A stretch of DNA of 38,096 nucleotides, from assembly GCA_021735245.1 (NCBI GenBank), contig JAIPHJ010000018.1, positions 1 through 38,096 of the forward strand. Reading direction: 5' to 3'. Position 1 is the stretch's first letter. Each line of letters starts with the position of its first letter. The position numbers were made by a program, and so were the translations under genes. The notes beneath the pieces were generated by a model. The model had not been told where the DNA came from. It did not search any database and worked only from the letters and a program-made list of their open reading frames with translations. This document shows positions 16,618 through 25,698 of this stretch, piece by piece. Source of the stretch: Candidatus Bipolaricaulota bacterium (GTDB lineage: Bacteria > Bipolaricaulota > Bipolaricaulia > M55B111).

Positions 16618-19275
16618 CTAAAATTTGATCTTTAGTGTCCTAATTTCGTATTTTTCCAACGATATCTGAACCTTGTTCTCGTCGTTAAGCGCCAGCTCCC
16701 GGTTGGGTTTCTCTTGTAGATTTGTCTCGTAGGCTTTTCGAATGTCGCCCAACCTGTCATTAAATTCAATATTGCCCCTTTTCGATTCATTTGTCGGATT
16801 AAGCAGACGAACGATCAGGGACTCGTCGTCTTCACCACGTTTGATTGTACTTACTAATACCTCGTCAGGTTCGACCTTCAAAAAGGAAAATGTTTCCAGT
16901 GGCTCGGCGTCGCTCCGAGCAATTGAGCTGACCAGAGGGGAGTTGAATTCCCGAGCCTGCTTAACGACCTGACTGTCTTGCCAATTACCGGAAAACGGGA
17001 ATATGGCATACTCAAATATATATTCGTCTTTGCATTGAGCTTCGGGGGTTGATAGCGGCGGACCGGCGTGTCCTTCTCTCGTACCAAGATCGTCTCTGGA
17101 AATTGAATCCACGGCCCTTACAAGTGTCAGGTATATAGAACCCCGAGGTGTCGCTTCGTACTCCGGTAATCCTTTGTTGAGAATAGCAATCCCTTCACCA
17201 CCTTCTTCCAATGCCATGAAACGGCCCTGAGGGTGAGTAGTGGGTGTGTCCTCTATCGTGTTGTCCCTGTCCGGGTAGTCAGTTTTACGATCTGATACGT
17301 AAAATGCACTCTCTGCGAAGGACTTCTCGGCCTTTAGACCCGTTGGGAACACCACCCTTAGTCGATGATCTTTTGCTCGATTCTGTAATTTGGTTTTGAT
17401 GTCAATTCTCCGTTCGTCCTCGTACAAAGTTACGTAACTGGTAATTGGACATATAGTAGTTTTGCCACTTCTCCTGGTTCGATCTTCAGTTAGAGAAACG
17501 GGCAATTCTAGATCATGATCTACGACCAGAGTTGCTTTATAGCCATTTGCTTCCGTCTTCACTTCTGCTTCGCGATTTTGAGTAGTAATTCTCTTTTGGT
17601 CTTTTGGGGGAGAGAAGTTATATAGGTCTCCGGCGTCACCCAGGTCCTCGAAGTAGTGGAAATTATTATACTCCCTCCCCGTTTCCTTGTCCCTAACCAG
17701 CAGTGAACCATCCGGTCCAGCTGAGACGGCAAACCGCTGGTTTTCTATCTTCCGGGCTCCCGCCCGAACGGTTTTATTATTAGAGTGGTAACCTCCGGGA
17801 TGTAATGAATACTCCTTTATCCCCAGCCCGGGGACTCCTCTGGCATGGAATTGGATGGTCTTATATTGCTTGGTCTCAACTCCGGATAAAACATGTTCAG
17901 TGCCTTCCGTTACCTCACCAATTTGAAACTCTACTCGGTTCCCCTTGGGGTCCTCCAGGTGAAAATCGGATAAGTCAGAGCTTTCTTCCACTTTTGCAGC
18001 TACCTCGCCGCCCGTTTTCCATGGATGAGGGTTAAATATTGTAAATCTCGTCACGTCTTCTCTTTCTTTTTGGTTTGGTGCGGACGAGGTTAACCTGTGA
18101 CTGATTCTGTCGAGCTTGTCTTTAACTACCTCCTCAGCTATCTGACCCGCATTTTCGAACCTTAACTCATTTTCGGTATGGACCTGGTCAATTGAACATC
18201 CACAGATAGAATCGTGAGCGTGATTTTTTAGTAACGATTTCCAGGCCTCCCGAAGCGTGCCTTTCGGGTAACCGTCACCCAGCGCCCAGGAAAAGGTGGC
18301 CAGAGGCTCTGCGTATTTCTGAAGTAAGGATTGCACCTTCTGATTGGATTGCTTGAGGTAAATTCTGGAGGACAAAGTGCCGGGTAAAACCGGAAAATGT
18401 CGGTTATCTCGTAACTCACCGGTAACTTCCTGTAACGGGCCCTCGAGAGTTTTGTGAAAAGCTCTGGAGTATTCCGAAAGGGTTCCGTAGACAATTTTGT
18501 AGGGAGAATTATCGTCCAGGGCCTCAATTTTTTCCGGGAAATCCTCCTGTGGTTCTAAATGGTCCCCGCCTACAGGTACCAACATCGAGTCGCTCGGTGT
18601 TTTTTTATCCAAAAAATCAAATAAGTTTGAGAGGTTGGAAGCATCTACCTGCGATGTCTTCCGGAGATAGTCACGAGCCCAACCAGCTACGTCGGTTCCG
18701 TCTGGAGTGGATTTTAACCGGTTGACACTACCATAACCTGCACGGAGGTAGTGAGCTGACACGGTTGAACCATCGGGCGCCTGCCAGTTGAAATCCGAGC
18801 GTTTTGCCTTTTTCCCTACTCCCCTCATCATAAAAGCGTCATCTATATCGAACCCACGCAAAATTTGAGGCAGCTGGGCGGTTAACCCAAAAGGGTCGGG
18901 CACCCAACCGTGTTTCATCACTTCTCCGAAATCAGCGCCTTCGGCATGGCCAATTAAGAGGTTTCTGACGAGGGACTCTCCGTTCACGAGAAAGGTGTCG
19001 GGTAGCGTGTACCAGGGACCGATCTTCAATTTATCTTCCCGAACGAGATTTCTTAACGGCTCTTCTTTTTCGGGTTTGACTTCCAGGTAATCCTCAAGAA
19101 TTACCACCTGGCCGTCCAGCATAAAGCTTTTGTATGCAGGGTTGCCGGTTTGAAACCTTATCAACCTGTCAATGAGTTTAGTTAATCTATATCGGAATTG
19201 CTGAAAGGTCTTATACCATTCTCTATCCCAGTGTGTATGGGGAACGACGAATACTTCTTTTTTTGATTCTTTCAT
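16618..19275 (-). CDS. GH38 alpha-mannosidase, mannosylglycerate hydrolase-like
   Basis: An 885-residue family GH38 glycosidase. The zinc and catalytic residues are all present: H15 and D17 in PHTHWDREW, the nucleophile D127 in GWVPDPFG and H354 in NHAHDSICG. Length and several segments (LDGQVVILEDYLEVKPE, KIGPWYT, ESLVRNL, NHAHDSI with a downstream SxDxVH) recall E. coli MngB (877 aa), which cleaves 2-O-(6-phospho-)mannosyl-glycerate, more than Golgi or lysosomal mannosidases. It has no signal peptide, so it acts in the cytoplasm on imported or stored substrate. Its 5' leader carries the 290-bp repeat element. A general alpha-mannosidase is the alternative. Mannosylglycerate is a compatible solute, and its glycerate could feed the nearby hydroxyacid dehydrogenases. 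Confidence 0.85.
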   Translation of the reverse strand: MKESKKEVFVVPHTHWDREWYKTFQQFRYRLTKLIDRLIRFQTGNPAYKSFMLDGQVVILEDYLEVKPEKEEPLRNLVREDKLKIGPWYTLPDTFLVNGESLVRNLLIGHAEGADFGEVMKHGWVPDPFGLTAQLPQILRGFDIDDAFMMRGVGKKAKRSDFNWQAPDGSTVSAHYLRAGYGSVNRLKSTPDGTDVAGWARDYLRKTSQVDASNLSNLFDFLDKKTPSDSMLVPVGGDHLEPQEDFPEKIEALDDNSPYKIVYGTLSEYSRAFHKTLEGPLQEVTGELRDNRHFPVLPGTLSSRIYLKQSNQKVQSLLQKYAEPLATFSWALGDGYPKGTLREAWKSLLKNHAHDSICGCSIDQVHTENELRFENAGQIAEEVVKDKLDRISHRLTSSAPNQKEREDVTRFTIFNPHPWKTGGEVAAKVEESSDLSDFHLEDPKGNRVEFQIGEVTEGTEHVLSGVETKQYKTIQFHARGVPGLGIKEYSLHPGGYHSNNKTVRAGARKIENQRFAVSAGPDGSLLVRDKETGREYNNFHYFEDLGDAGDLYNFSPPKDQKRITTQNREAEVKTEANGYKATLVVDHDLELPVSLTEDRTRRSGKTTICPITSYVTLYEDERRIDIKTKLQNRAKDHRLRVVFPTGLKAEKSFAESAFYVSDRKTDYPDRDNTIEDTPTTHPQGRFMALEEGGEGIAILNKGLPEYEATPRGSIYLTLVRAVDSISRDDLGTREGHAGPPLSTPEAQCKDEYIFEYAIFPFSGNWQDSQVVKQAREFNSPLVSSIARSDAEPLETFSFLKVEPDEVLVSTIKRGEDDESLIVRLLNPTNESKRGNIEFNDRLGDIRKAYETNLQEKPNRELALNDENKVQISLEKYEIRTLKIKF

Positions 19276-19311
19276 AACTTTTCAACCTCACTCCGTTAAA
19301 TCGAAATAATT

Positions 19312-19602
19312 CTAACCTAAGTCATGCGATTCTCTCTCCTGAGACCAACTTATAATTCAGTCTACAGGAAAAATAGTCCCTATTTGAGAAACTTAGTTAT
19401 CTTCACCTATTAGGTGATATCTAAAGCGTTAAATCAAGTCCCTCTTCCAGGGCTTTCAACCAGCACCCAGTTTAATATCGATTACCAACCGGTGGTAAAT
19501 ACTTTCACCAGAAACCTTGTCTTCTGTAAACTGGTTTCACGTTCGAAATTCATATTAAACTGGGTGCTGGACCAACTCCCGTTTATCAAATAAGTTTTTC
19601 GG
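19312..19602 (-). repeat. long non-coding repeat element, copy 1 (leader of the GH38 gene)
   Basis: This segment is about 85% identical to 37811-38096, with single-base and 3-base gaps that rule out a conserved reading frame. It contains a perfect 19-bp inverted repeat, 19460-19478 with 19552-19570 (CCAGCACCCAGTTTAATAT and its complement), and a CACCT-ATT-AGGTG hairpin near 19404. It starts 37 bp upstream of the GH38 ATG and runs in the same orientation relative to its downstream gene as copy 2 does. It may be an untranslated-leader RNA, a MITE that supplies transcription signals, or both. Confidence 0.85.
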
Positions 19603-19664
19603 TTAACTCTTCCCTGTTAATTTAACAAATCAAAATCGCGTAATTTTGGTCTAAGGAAGCAAGT

Positions 19665-21254
19665 CTACTTCCGAGAAGTTATGTAAATAGGGTTGGTAAA
19701 AACTTTTAACTCGTTAGTCTCAGGATCTCTTATTTTCAGGTGAATAAAAGTATCTTCCTTGTGTGAATAAGGAAAGGTAAATCTCCCTTCCCGGGTTAAC
19801 CGCTCTTTTGACCAGACCCTCCCCCCTTTGAACAACCTCGCCTCCAGTTCAGAACTACCTAAGTTCTGAATTTCAAAAAGGATAGCACCCTCTTCGACCC
19901 TCGCAAATGTAGCTTCCTGGCCTACTCCCGCTGCAATTTTCCCGTTGGCCCGGAGCAAATTTAATCGGATTTTAGGACCCGTGCTTATTATTGCGGACCC
20001 TTCTGCCAGGGCAGTGAGCAAATTCCCCACTGTGGGTTCCTCGGCCTTAATATATGTAACGGGAGCCTCTAACTTAAGATCGTCGAGAGAGTGAAAATCT
20101 AGCCCGCTGACAGCAACTATTCTATGACCCTGAGCCAGGAGTTCTTCGTATCGATGAATAGCGGACTCCATCTCGTAGCGATTGTTTTTGTAAGTACCGT
20201 TCCATACCTCAAACATTTCCAGCTGCCCGTAAGGAACTTTTGAAAATTCCCAGTGGCACCCGCCACATAGTGGATTCGGAAGAGAGTAAGGGTGAGCAAT
20301 AGAGGCAATTCCCCCATTTTTGTGAATTCTCTGGAGTAACTTTTCGACCCCCGATTCCTCCTCGATGATTGGCCAGTCCAGGTATTCGCCAATTCCAAGA
20401 GCAACTAGATGTCCGCCAAACGCGGTAACTTCCATTCCGGGAATAATAGTCAACTCGGGATGATGTCCCATCTCCTCAAAGCCACTTACAGTATTATGGT
20501 CCGTTAATGCAAAGTAAGACAGCCCTCTCTGCACCATGAGTTCTTGTAACTGACTGATTGAAAACTTCCCGTCGCTATGGTGAGAATGTGTATGTAGTTC
20601 CCCGGGGAACCATTTCTTTTCGCCATCTTTTGCATCGTAAGGCGAATGTGAATTTTTCTTTACTACGGGGGGCAGTTCTTCTTTGAAGCCCGGTATTTCA
20701 GTTTCTAGTTCGTCGTCAAGGTCAAAATCTTCCTCCAGGCACCAAACCCCCAGTTCTAAAGTGACTGAATCGGAAACGATCGTATGGGTGGCAACCTCGA
20801 TCTCCCATTCTCCCCCTTTAATCGGTCTGCTGATAAAACCCGGGGAGCTGGTAGATGACCCGACTATTACGTACCGGTCGAGAAAGCGTGTTTCATATCG
20901 TCCTCGAAAGGTCCTTTCCCCATCAAATAGTGCAAGAACGGTTGCGTTGTTGATTTCTAATTTCTCGTAAAGCCGGGGCTTTTCTTCTTTAAAATATTTT
21001 TTGGCTTCTTTTCTAATCTCCGCGGTTGGGAGCCTGCTGATATAGCTCTTAACTGTTTTTTCTATAATCTCGTCCGAATTTTGCTCTTTTTTTCGCGGAG
21101 ATAAGCTAGAACTGATCACCAGTTTATCCAGACCTGAAGGAATTTCTAAACTGTAAGAGAAAACGTCGTGACGCTGAGAACGTTTATACGTTTCTCGAAG
21201 GAAGTAATCCGGTGATCCTAAGATGTTTTTGGGCGGATTATTGCTTGTCAGCAC
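19665..21254 (-). CDS. PHP-domain metallohydrolase, CehA/McbA family
   Basis: A 529-residue protein whose second half is a PHP domain like those of CehA/McbA hydrolases. Visible metal ligands are H221-x-H223 in GELHTHSHHSDG, D228, D252-H253 in LTDHNT, E275 in IPGMEV and H282, then AHPYS and SGLDFHS further on. The first 200 residues are a beta-rich region of unknown role, and the last 100 another beta-sandwich-like part. There is no signal peptide. The predicted reaction is phosphoester or ester hydrolysis on an unknown substrate. It starts at GTG 21254, only 7 bp after the ABC ATPase gene, so it is the last gene of the importer 1 operon and probably acts on what that importer brings in. Confidence 0.8.
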   Translation of the reverse strand: MLTSNNPPKNILGSPDYFLRETYKRSQRHDVFSYSLEIPSGLDKLVISSSLSPRKKEQNSDEIIEKTVKSYISRLPTAEIRKEAKKYFKEEKPRLYEKLEINNATVLALFDGERTFRGRYETRFLDRYVIVGSSTSSPGFISRPIKGGEWEIEVATHTIVSDSVTLELGVWCLEEDFDLDDELETEIPGFKEELPPVVKKNSHSPYDAKDGEKKWFPGELHTHSHHSDGKFSISQLQELMVQRGLSYFALTDHNTVSGFEEMGHHPELTIIPGMEVTAFGGHLVALGIGEYLDWPIIEEESGVEKLLQRIHKNGGIASIAHPYSLPNPLCGGCHWEFSKVPYGQLEMFEVWNGTYKNNRYEMESAIHRYEELLAQGHRIVAVSGLDFHSLDDLKLEAPVTYIKAEEPTVGNLLTALAEGSAIISTGPKIRLNLLRANGKIAAGVGQEATFARVEEGAILFEIQNLGSSELEARLFKGGRVWSKERLTREGRFTFPYSHKEDTFIHLKIRDPETNELKVFTNPIYITSRK

Positions 21255-21261
21255 TTTTATC

Positions 21262-22374
21262 TCAATTGATTAAGGCTTTATCTTCTGCATCGTAGTAAAG
21301 AACCCTGTCTTCGTTAATCTCTACACTCACATCGTCACCCACGGCCAGTTGTGATACTTTCTCGCTGGACATTTCCCTGACTCTTATCATCGAGTTTCCG
21401 ATCTTAACACTAAAGAGTACCTGGGCTCCAAGGGTTTCTACAGCATAAATCTCTCCCACGAGGCCGGTAAGTTGTTCATCTTGATCGACATTTAAAGTTA
21501 GGTCCATATCTTCAGGGCGAATTCCAAGTATGAGTTCATCGCGTTCTTTTAGCCTCTGGAGCCTATTCTCTAAATTAGTAAAACTTATTGTATTATTTTC
21601 CGTTTCTAATATGGGGGTTTCCCCTTCCATATTGACCCTGCACTGGAGAAGATTCATCGGGGGGCTTCCAACAAAGTTTGCAACAAATGTGTCCGCCGGT
21701 TCGTGGTATACTTTTTGTGCAGCGTCCACCTGGCGAGCTTGACCGGCTTCCATTATAGCTATCCTGTCCGCCAGGGCCAGTGCTTCGGATTGATCGTGGG
21801 TTACGTAAATAGTAGTAATACCCAGCTCTTTTTGAAGGTGTCGCAAAAACGTTCGGGCCTCAATCCTTAACCTCGCGTCCAGATTACTCAACGGTTCATC
21901 GAAAAGAAATACGCTGGGTTCGTGCACAAGTGCCCTTGCAACGGAAACCCGTTGTTGCTGTCCCCCACTTAATTGACTGGGTCTTCTGTCGAGTAATTCA
22001 CCAATCTGAAGGTTCTCTGCAGCCTCTTTTATCCTTTCTTGTCTATCCTCTTTTGCTACTCCCCTGACTTTTAAGGGGTACCCGATATTCTCGGAGATCG
22101 TCATATGGGGGTATAAAGCGTAATCCTGGAAAACCATTGCAACGTCACGTTCCTTGGGAGGATAAGAGGATACATCTTCGTTATTTAAGAAAATCTTGCC
22201 TTCTGTGGGTTGCTCTAGTCCCGCTATTAAACGTAGAGTGGTGGTTTTACCACATCCCGACGGACCGAGCAGGGCGAAAAATTCCCCCTTCTCGATTTTC
22301 AAATTAAGATGATCAACTGCTACAACGTCTTCAAATTCTTTAGTGAGGTCCTCAAACTTTACCGAAGTCTCCAT
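21262..22374 (-). CDS. sugar ABC transporter ATP-binding protein, MalK/UgpC type
   Basis: The 370-residue energising subunit of a carbohydrate ABC importer, on the cytoplasmic face of the membrane. Walker A is GPSGCGKTT (37-45), Q-loop Gln83, signature LSGGQ (135-139), Walker B FLFDE (156-160), D-loop SNLDAR and H-loop THD. The last 130 residues form the regulatory OB-fold domain of the MalK/UgpC group (GIRPEDMDL). The start ATG 22374 has AGGAGGT nine bases upstream. It follows the two importer 1 permease genes. Importer 2 at 32208-35376 has no ATPase of its own, so this subunit probably serves both. Confidence 0.93.
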   Translation of the reverse strand: METSVKFEDLTKEFEDVVAVDHLNLKIEKGEFFALLGPSGCGKTTTLRLIAGLEQPTEGKIFLNNEDVSSYPPKERDVAMVFQDYALYPHMTISENIGYPLKVRGVAKEDRQERIKEAAENLQIGELLDRRPSQLSGGQQQRVSVARALVHEPSVFLFDEPLSNLDARLRIEARTFLRHLQKELGITTIYVTHDQSEALALADRIAIMEAGQARQVDAAQKVYHEPADTFVANFVGSPPMNLLQCRVNMEGETPILETENNTISFTNLENRLQRLKERDELILGIRPEDMDLTLNVDQDEQLTGLVGEIYAVETLGAQVLFSVKIGNSMIRVREMSSEKVSQLAVGDDVSVEINEDRVLYYDAEDKALIN

Positions 22375-22447
22375 TCTTCTTTTTACCTCCTGCGATAATG
22401 AATCAATTTCCTACTGAGCTAAACAACGCCGGTCAGGCAAGCTCATC

Positions 22448-23275
22448 TTAGCCTTTTATTCCGCCGTAAAACTTAAACCCATACCGTCTATTGGTAAATA
22501 TATACAGAGAAATAATCGGGACCACGTACAACAAAGAATAGGCCGAAATTAGTCCAATTTTAGGCATTCCTATTTCGTTCGTAAAAGTATAAATTGCCAC
22601 GGAAACGGGCATCTTTGAATTACTTCGCAGTAAAATAAACGGTAACAGAAAATTCGACCAAATTTGGGCAAAGGTAAATACCGCTACAACTACCATGCCG
22701 GGTCCGATAAGGGGTAAGATGATGTCTTTAAATATTTGAACCTTCGAGGCACCGCTTACCACGGCAGATTCTTCGTATGTCAATGAGACGGAATCCACAA
22801 AGTCCTTCATTAAAAATATCCCGGTAGGGAGAAAACCCCCTGAAAACGCCAGCACTATACCTAAATGCGTGTCAATTAAGCCGAGTTGTAACAGAAGAAA
22901 GAAAAGTGGGACCATAGCTGCAATCCCTGTAACTACAGAGGAGAAAAGTATAAGGATATAGACAATTATCCCTTTACCGGGGAGGTCAACCCGAGAAAGC
23001 GCGTAAGCAGCTAACGCAGCCAACATTACAACCAGGAAAGTCGAACCGAGAGCCTGTATGGCGCTATTGGCAAAAGCCCTCATTGCGTACGCATTATTCA
23101 CAACTTTTATAAAGTTTTGTAACGTAGGGTTCGCGGGTAATCTCACTGCCAACGAGGGATCGGACCTGAATGGAGTTACAAATAACCACAACAGAGGAAG
23201 GACGAAAAAGAGCCCGAGCAAGACACTGGCGAAGTAAAACAGTACTCTGAATAATAGTTTTTTTACTAGTCTCAT
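22448..23275 (-). CDS. carbohydrate ABC transporter permease, MalG-like (importer 1)
   Basis: A 275-residue inner-membrane permease of the MalG/UgpE class. Six hydrophobic segments are visible, beginning with residues about 10-32. The EAA loop that docks on the ATPase reads EESAVVSGASKVQIFKDIIL, followed by PLIGPG. It begins 2 bp after the stop of the MalF-like gene, which indicates translational coupling. It pairs with that permease to form the channel; the substrate is presumably a sugar or sugar derivative, not predictable from sequence. Confidence 0.92.
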   Translation of the reverse strand: MRLVKKLLFRVLFYFASVLLGLFFVLPLLWLFVTPFRSDPSLAVRLPANPTLQNFIKVVNNAYAMRAFANSAIQALGSTFLVVMLAALAAYALSRVDLPGKGIIVYILILFSSVVTGIAAMVPLFFLLLQLGLIDTHLGIVLAFSGGFLPTGIFLMKDFVDSVSLTYEESAVVSGASKVQIFKDIILPLIGPGMVVVAVFTFAQIWSNFLLPFILLRSNSKMPVSVAIYTFTNEIGMPKIGLISAYSLLYVVPIISLYIFTNRRYGFKFYGGIKG

Positions 23276-23277
23276 TA

Positions 23278-24129
23278 TTATTCCGCCTTAAGGTAGTTCA
23301 GATATACCAAAGCCAAGGTTAAGTTTATGAAAAGTATCACCGCTGAAATAGCCGCACCCAGACCGAACTCCATGTACTTGAATGCCTTGAAGTAAGTATA
23401 GATAGGCAGTATCTCTGTCTGTCTGCCCGGCCCCCCTCCAGTTAACAAAAAGGGAGTAAATAAATTAAAGGTCCAAAGAGTGATCAAGGCCAAGTCCGAC
23501 CCGATGAAGGTTTTCAATTGTGGTAATACAATATCTTTAATTTTATCCCACAGAGATGCCCCTACTACGTCTGCGGTTTCAAAGTGCGAGGGAGGAATAG
23601 TTTTTAACGCGGAAGTGAAGAGCAACATTGAAAAAGCAGCTCCCCGCCAAATATTGAAGATTATAATTGATCCCATTGGGACTTCGTTTAACCAATCGAT
23701 CCCGGTAAAACCAAAAATTCCTATAATCTGGTTTAATAGACCATATTCCTTGTCAAGAAATGCCGCCCATGCGTAAGCAACTACCACAGCGGGAATCAAC
23801 CAACTCGCTACAGCGAGATTCCTCACGAGCTTTTTTAGCCATCCGCTCTTGCGGTGGAAAAGCATGGCCAGCAATAGACCAACTCCTGCTTGCCCGATGA
23901 TTGCTGAGAAAAAGACGAATTCAAAACTTAGAATAGTTGCGTTCCAAAAACGAGCGCTCGTAAATAAATTAATGAAATTCTGAACCCCAATGAATTCTGT
24001 CGAGGCACCAAGTAAAGAATAGTCCGTTAAAGAGTAATAAAGTGTCCAAAAAGCCGGGAAAATGAGAAATATAAAGATTAGAACCAGTGCTGGAAGTAGA
24101 AAGAAAAAAGCAGTTTTTTTAGATATCAT
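23278..24129 (-). CDS. sugar ABC transporter permease, MalF-like (importer 1)
   Basis: A 283-residue membrane protein with six predicted transmembrane helices, the first at residues 7-30. The EAA-type loop is HFETADVVGASLWDKIKDIV followed by LPQLK, and LLTGGGPGRQTE, a hallmark of MalF-like sugar permeases, is present. It lies downstream of the binding-protein gene, separated from it by the strong hairpin at 24169-24200, and overlaps functionally with the MalG-like gene that follows. Together they form the importer 1 channel. Confidence 0.92.
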   Translation of the reverse strand: MISKKTAFFFLLPALVLIFIFLIFPAFWTLYYSLTDYSLLGASTEFIGVQNFINLFTSARFWNATILSFEFVFFSAIIGQAGVGLLLAMLFHRKSGWLKKLVRNLAVASWLIPAVVVAYAWAAFLDKEYGLLNQIIGIFGFTGIDWLNEVPMGSIIIFNIWRGAAFSMLLFTSALKTIPPSHFETADVVGASLWDKIKDIVLPQLKTFIGSDLALITLWTFNLFTPFLLTGGGPGRQTEILPIYTYFKAFKYMEFGLGAAISAVILFINLTLALVYLNYLKAE

Positions 24130-24168
24130 ATAACCTAGCCCTCATTTATGAAAATGTATATGTAAAAT

Positions 24169-24200
24169 CGTCCCCCCGGTGATTTGCCGCCGGAGGGACG
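24169..24200 (-). terminator. intercistronic hairpin between binding-protein and permease genes (importer 1)
   Basis: The arms 24169-24181 and 24188-24200 (CGTCCCCCCGGTG with CGCCGGAGGGACG) form a 13-position stem with one mismatch and one G-U, around ATTTGC. On the transcribed minus strand it is followed by GATTTTACAT, a short U-rich run. It fits a leaky terminator or mRNA-stabilising hairpin that raises binding protein over permease. Confidence 0.7.
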
Positions 24201-24222
24201 AGGGAACTACTTGCGATAATAT

Positions 24223-25620
24223 TTATTCTTCAAGGGGCTTATTTGCCACCTTGTCCTCTCCTACAATTTTTGCAAGCTCCTTGCTGTAGTTTTCCATGGC
24301 TTTTTTAGGCGCAGTACCGGTTACGACTTCCTCTGTCAGCAATTGGACTTCCACCGACACTTTTGGGTATTCCTCTAATCCTGGCCGATAAGTACTGACT
24401 GGAGCCAGGGCGGGACCCACTGTTCCCAGGAAGAAGTTTTCGGATGTCACGGGACTATTTTGAGCCACGTCCTTTCTCGCAGTTACCGCACCGGGTTTGT
24501 AGTCCATATACGCCATTTTGCCCTCGTAGCTTCCAATGAATTTTAAAAGCTCCCAGGTAAGTTGCGGGTGATCGGTCGCAGGACTTGGGACCCATCCGGT
24601 ACCGCCGGAGATAGAGACAAAATCTTGTCCGTTTATACCTTCACCGGGATTTTTGGCAGGCATAGCTGCCCAACCTATCTGAGCGTCTCGCGTGCGTATA
24701 CCCCAGGCTGCGTCGGGATCTATAACGTCCGTCCAGAACCAAGTTCCCTCGACCAACATAGCTATTTCTTCGTTCTGAAATGCTTCAAAAGTCTTTTCCC
24801 TTGCTTTTGCTGCTACCTGCATGTCTGCATCTCCTAAGTTCTCGTCAACGTAGATAGTTTTGTACAATTCTAAAGTGTCGAGAAGGTCTTGGCTCTTTCC
24901 TACCCATTTGCCCAAACCTTGATCGTATATACGTCCTCCAGTACCGAGGTGGGCCATGTAGAAACCCTGCATGGTAGTTGCTTCGCCCATTTTACTCCCA
25001 GCGTTTAATTGCAGGGGAGTAACGTCAGGTAGTTCCTCTTTTAACTTGCGAGCAGTGTCGAGGAGTTCCTGCCAGCTATCAGGCTGCCATGCCCACCACT
25101 TATCAATTCCTGCCTCTCTAAACAGCTGTTTGTTATAATAGATCATTCTAACATCGGAACCCTTCATCAGGCCATACATGTTTCCTTTGAACTTCATCAT
25201 ATTTTTTATGCCTGTGTAATATTGATCCCAGCCTTCCCACTTGTCCCAGTTGGAGTCAAAATATTGTAAAGGTTTAAGGAGACCTGCTTCCACGAATTCT
25301 GAAAGCCAGAATTGGTCAAATCCGATTATGTCAGCTCCTCGACCAGCTTTCATGTCCATTACTATCCGGGACTTGAAGCGTTCGTCCGGCACTCCTGTTT
25401 CAATCACTTCTACGTTAACTTCTTGACCCTGCTCGGCCATCTTTTTTTCAAATTCCGGGACGAGAAATTCCTTATAATATGCTATTTCCTGCGCATTTTT
25501 TCCACCCTCTACACCGTTCGCAATAATCTCAAGTGTCGGTACATCTTGAGCCATGGCCATACTTGCCATAAGCCCGATCCCCAAAAGAGCGCTTAATAAT
25601 ACCACTAAATATTTTTTCAT
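24223..25620 (-). CDS. extracellular sugar-binding protein (importer 1)
   Basis: A 465-residue family-1 solute-binding protein. The signal peptide is MKKYLVVLLSALLGIGLMAS followed by MAMA, with predicted cleavage after residue 24 (AMA-Q). There is no cysteine at the cleavage site, so it is a free secreted or periplasmic protein, not a lipoprotein, as expected for a diderm. The mature part has the usual elements, for example GRGADIIGFDQFW and a tryptophan-rich binding cleft. AAGGAGG lies upstream of the ATG and a consensus promoter 145 bp upstream. It is the first gene of the importer 1 operon. Confidence 0.92.
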   Translation of the reverse strand: MKKYLVVLLSALLGIGLMASMAMAQDVPTLEIIANGVEGGKNAQEIAYYKEFLVPEFEKKMAEQGQEVNVEVIETGVPDERFKSRIVMDMKAGRGADIIGFDQFWLSEFVEAGLLKPLQYFDSNWDKWEGWDQYYTGIKNMMKFKGNMYGLMKGSDVRMIYYNKQLFREAGIDKWWAWQPDSWQELLDTARKLKEELPDVTPLQLNAGSKMGEATTMQGFYMAHLGTGGRIYDQGLGKWVGKSQDLLDTLELYKTIYVDENLGDADMQVAAKAREKTFEAFQNEEIAMLVEGTWFWTDVIDPDAAWGIRTRDAQIGWAAMPAKNPGEGINGQDFVSISGGTGWVPSPATDHPQLTWELLKFIGSYEGKMAYMDYKPGAVTARKDVAQNSPVTSENFFLGTVGPALAPVSTYRPGLEEYPKVSVEVQLLTEEVVTGTAPKKAMENYSKELAKIVGEDKVANKPLEE

Positions 25621-25698
25621 CTTGAAATCTTACCTCCTTGTGAGATGATTTAGGCTCTGGATTTTACTAAGGAACTAGAAAAGTTAATTTAAACTCGA

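Noticed and set aside
19500-19570. tRNA-like signals (GTTCGAAATTC and GGACCA) in the repeat element
   Set aside because: Spacing between the T-loop-like and acceptor-like parts is wrong, and no D- or anticodon arm can be drawn.
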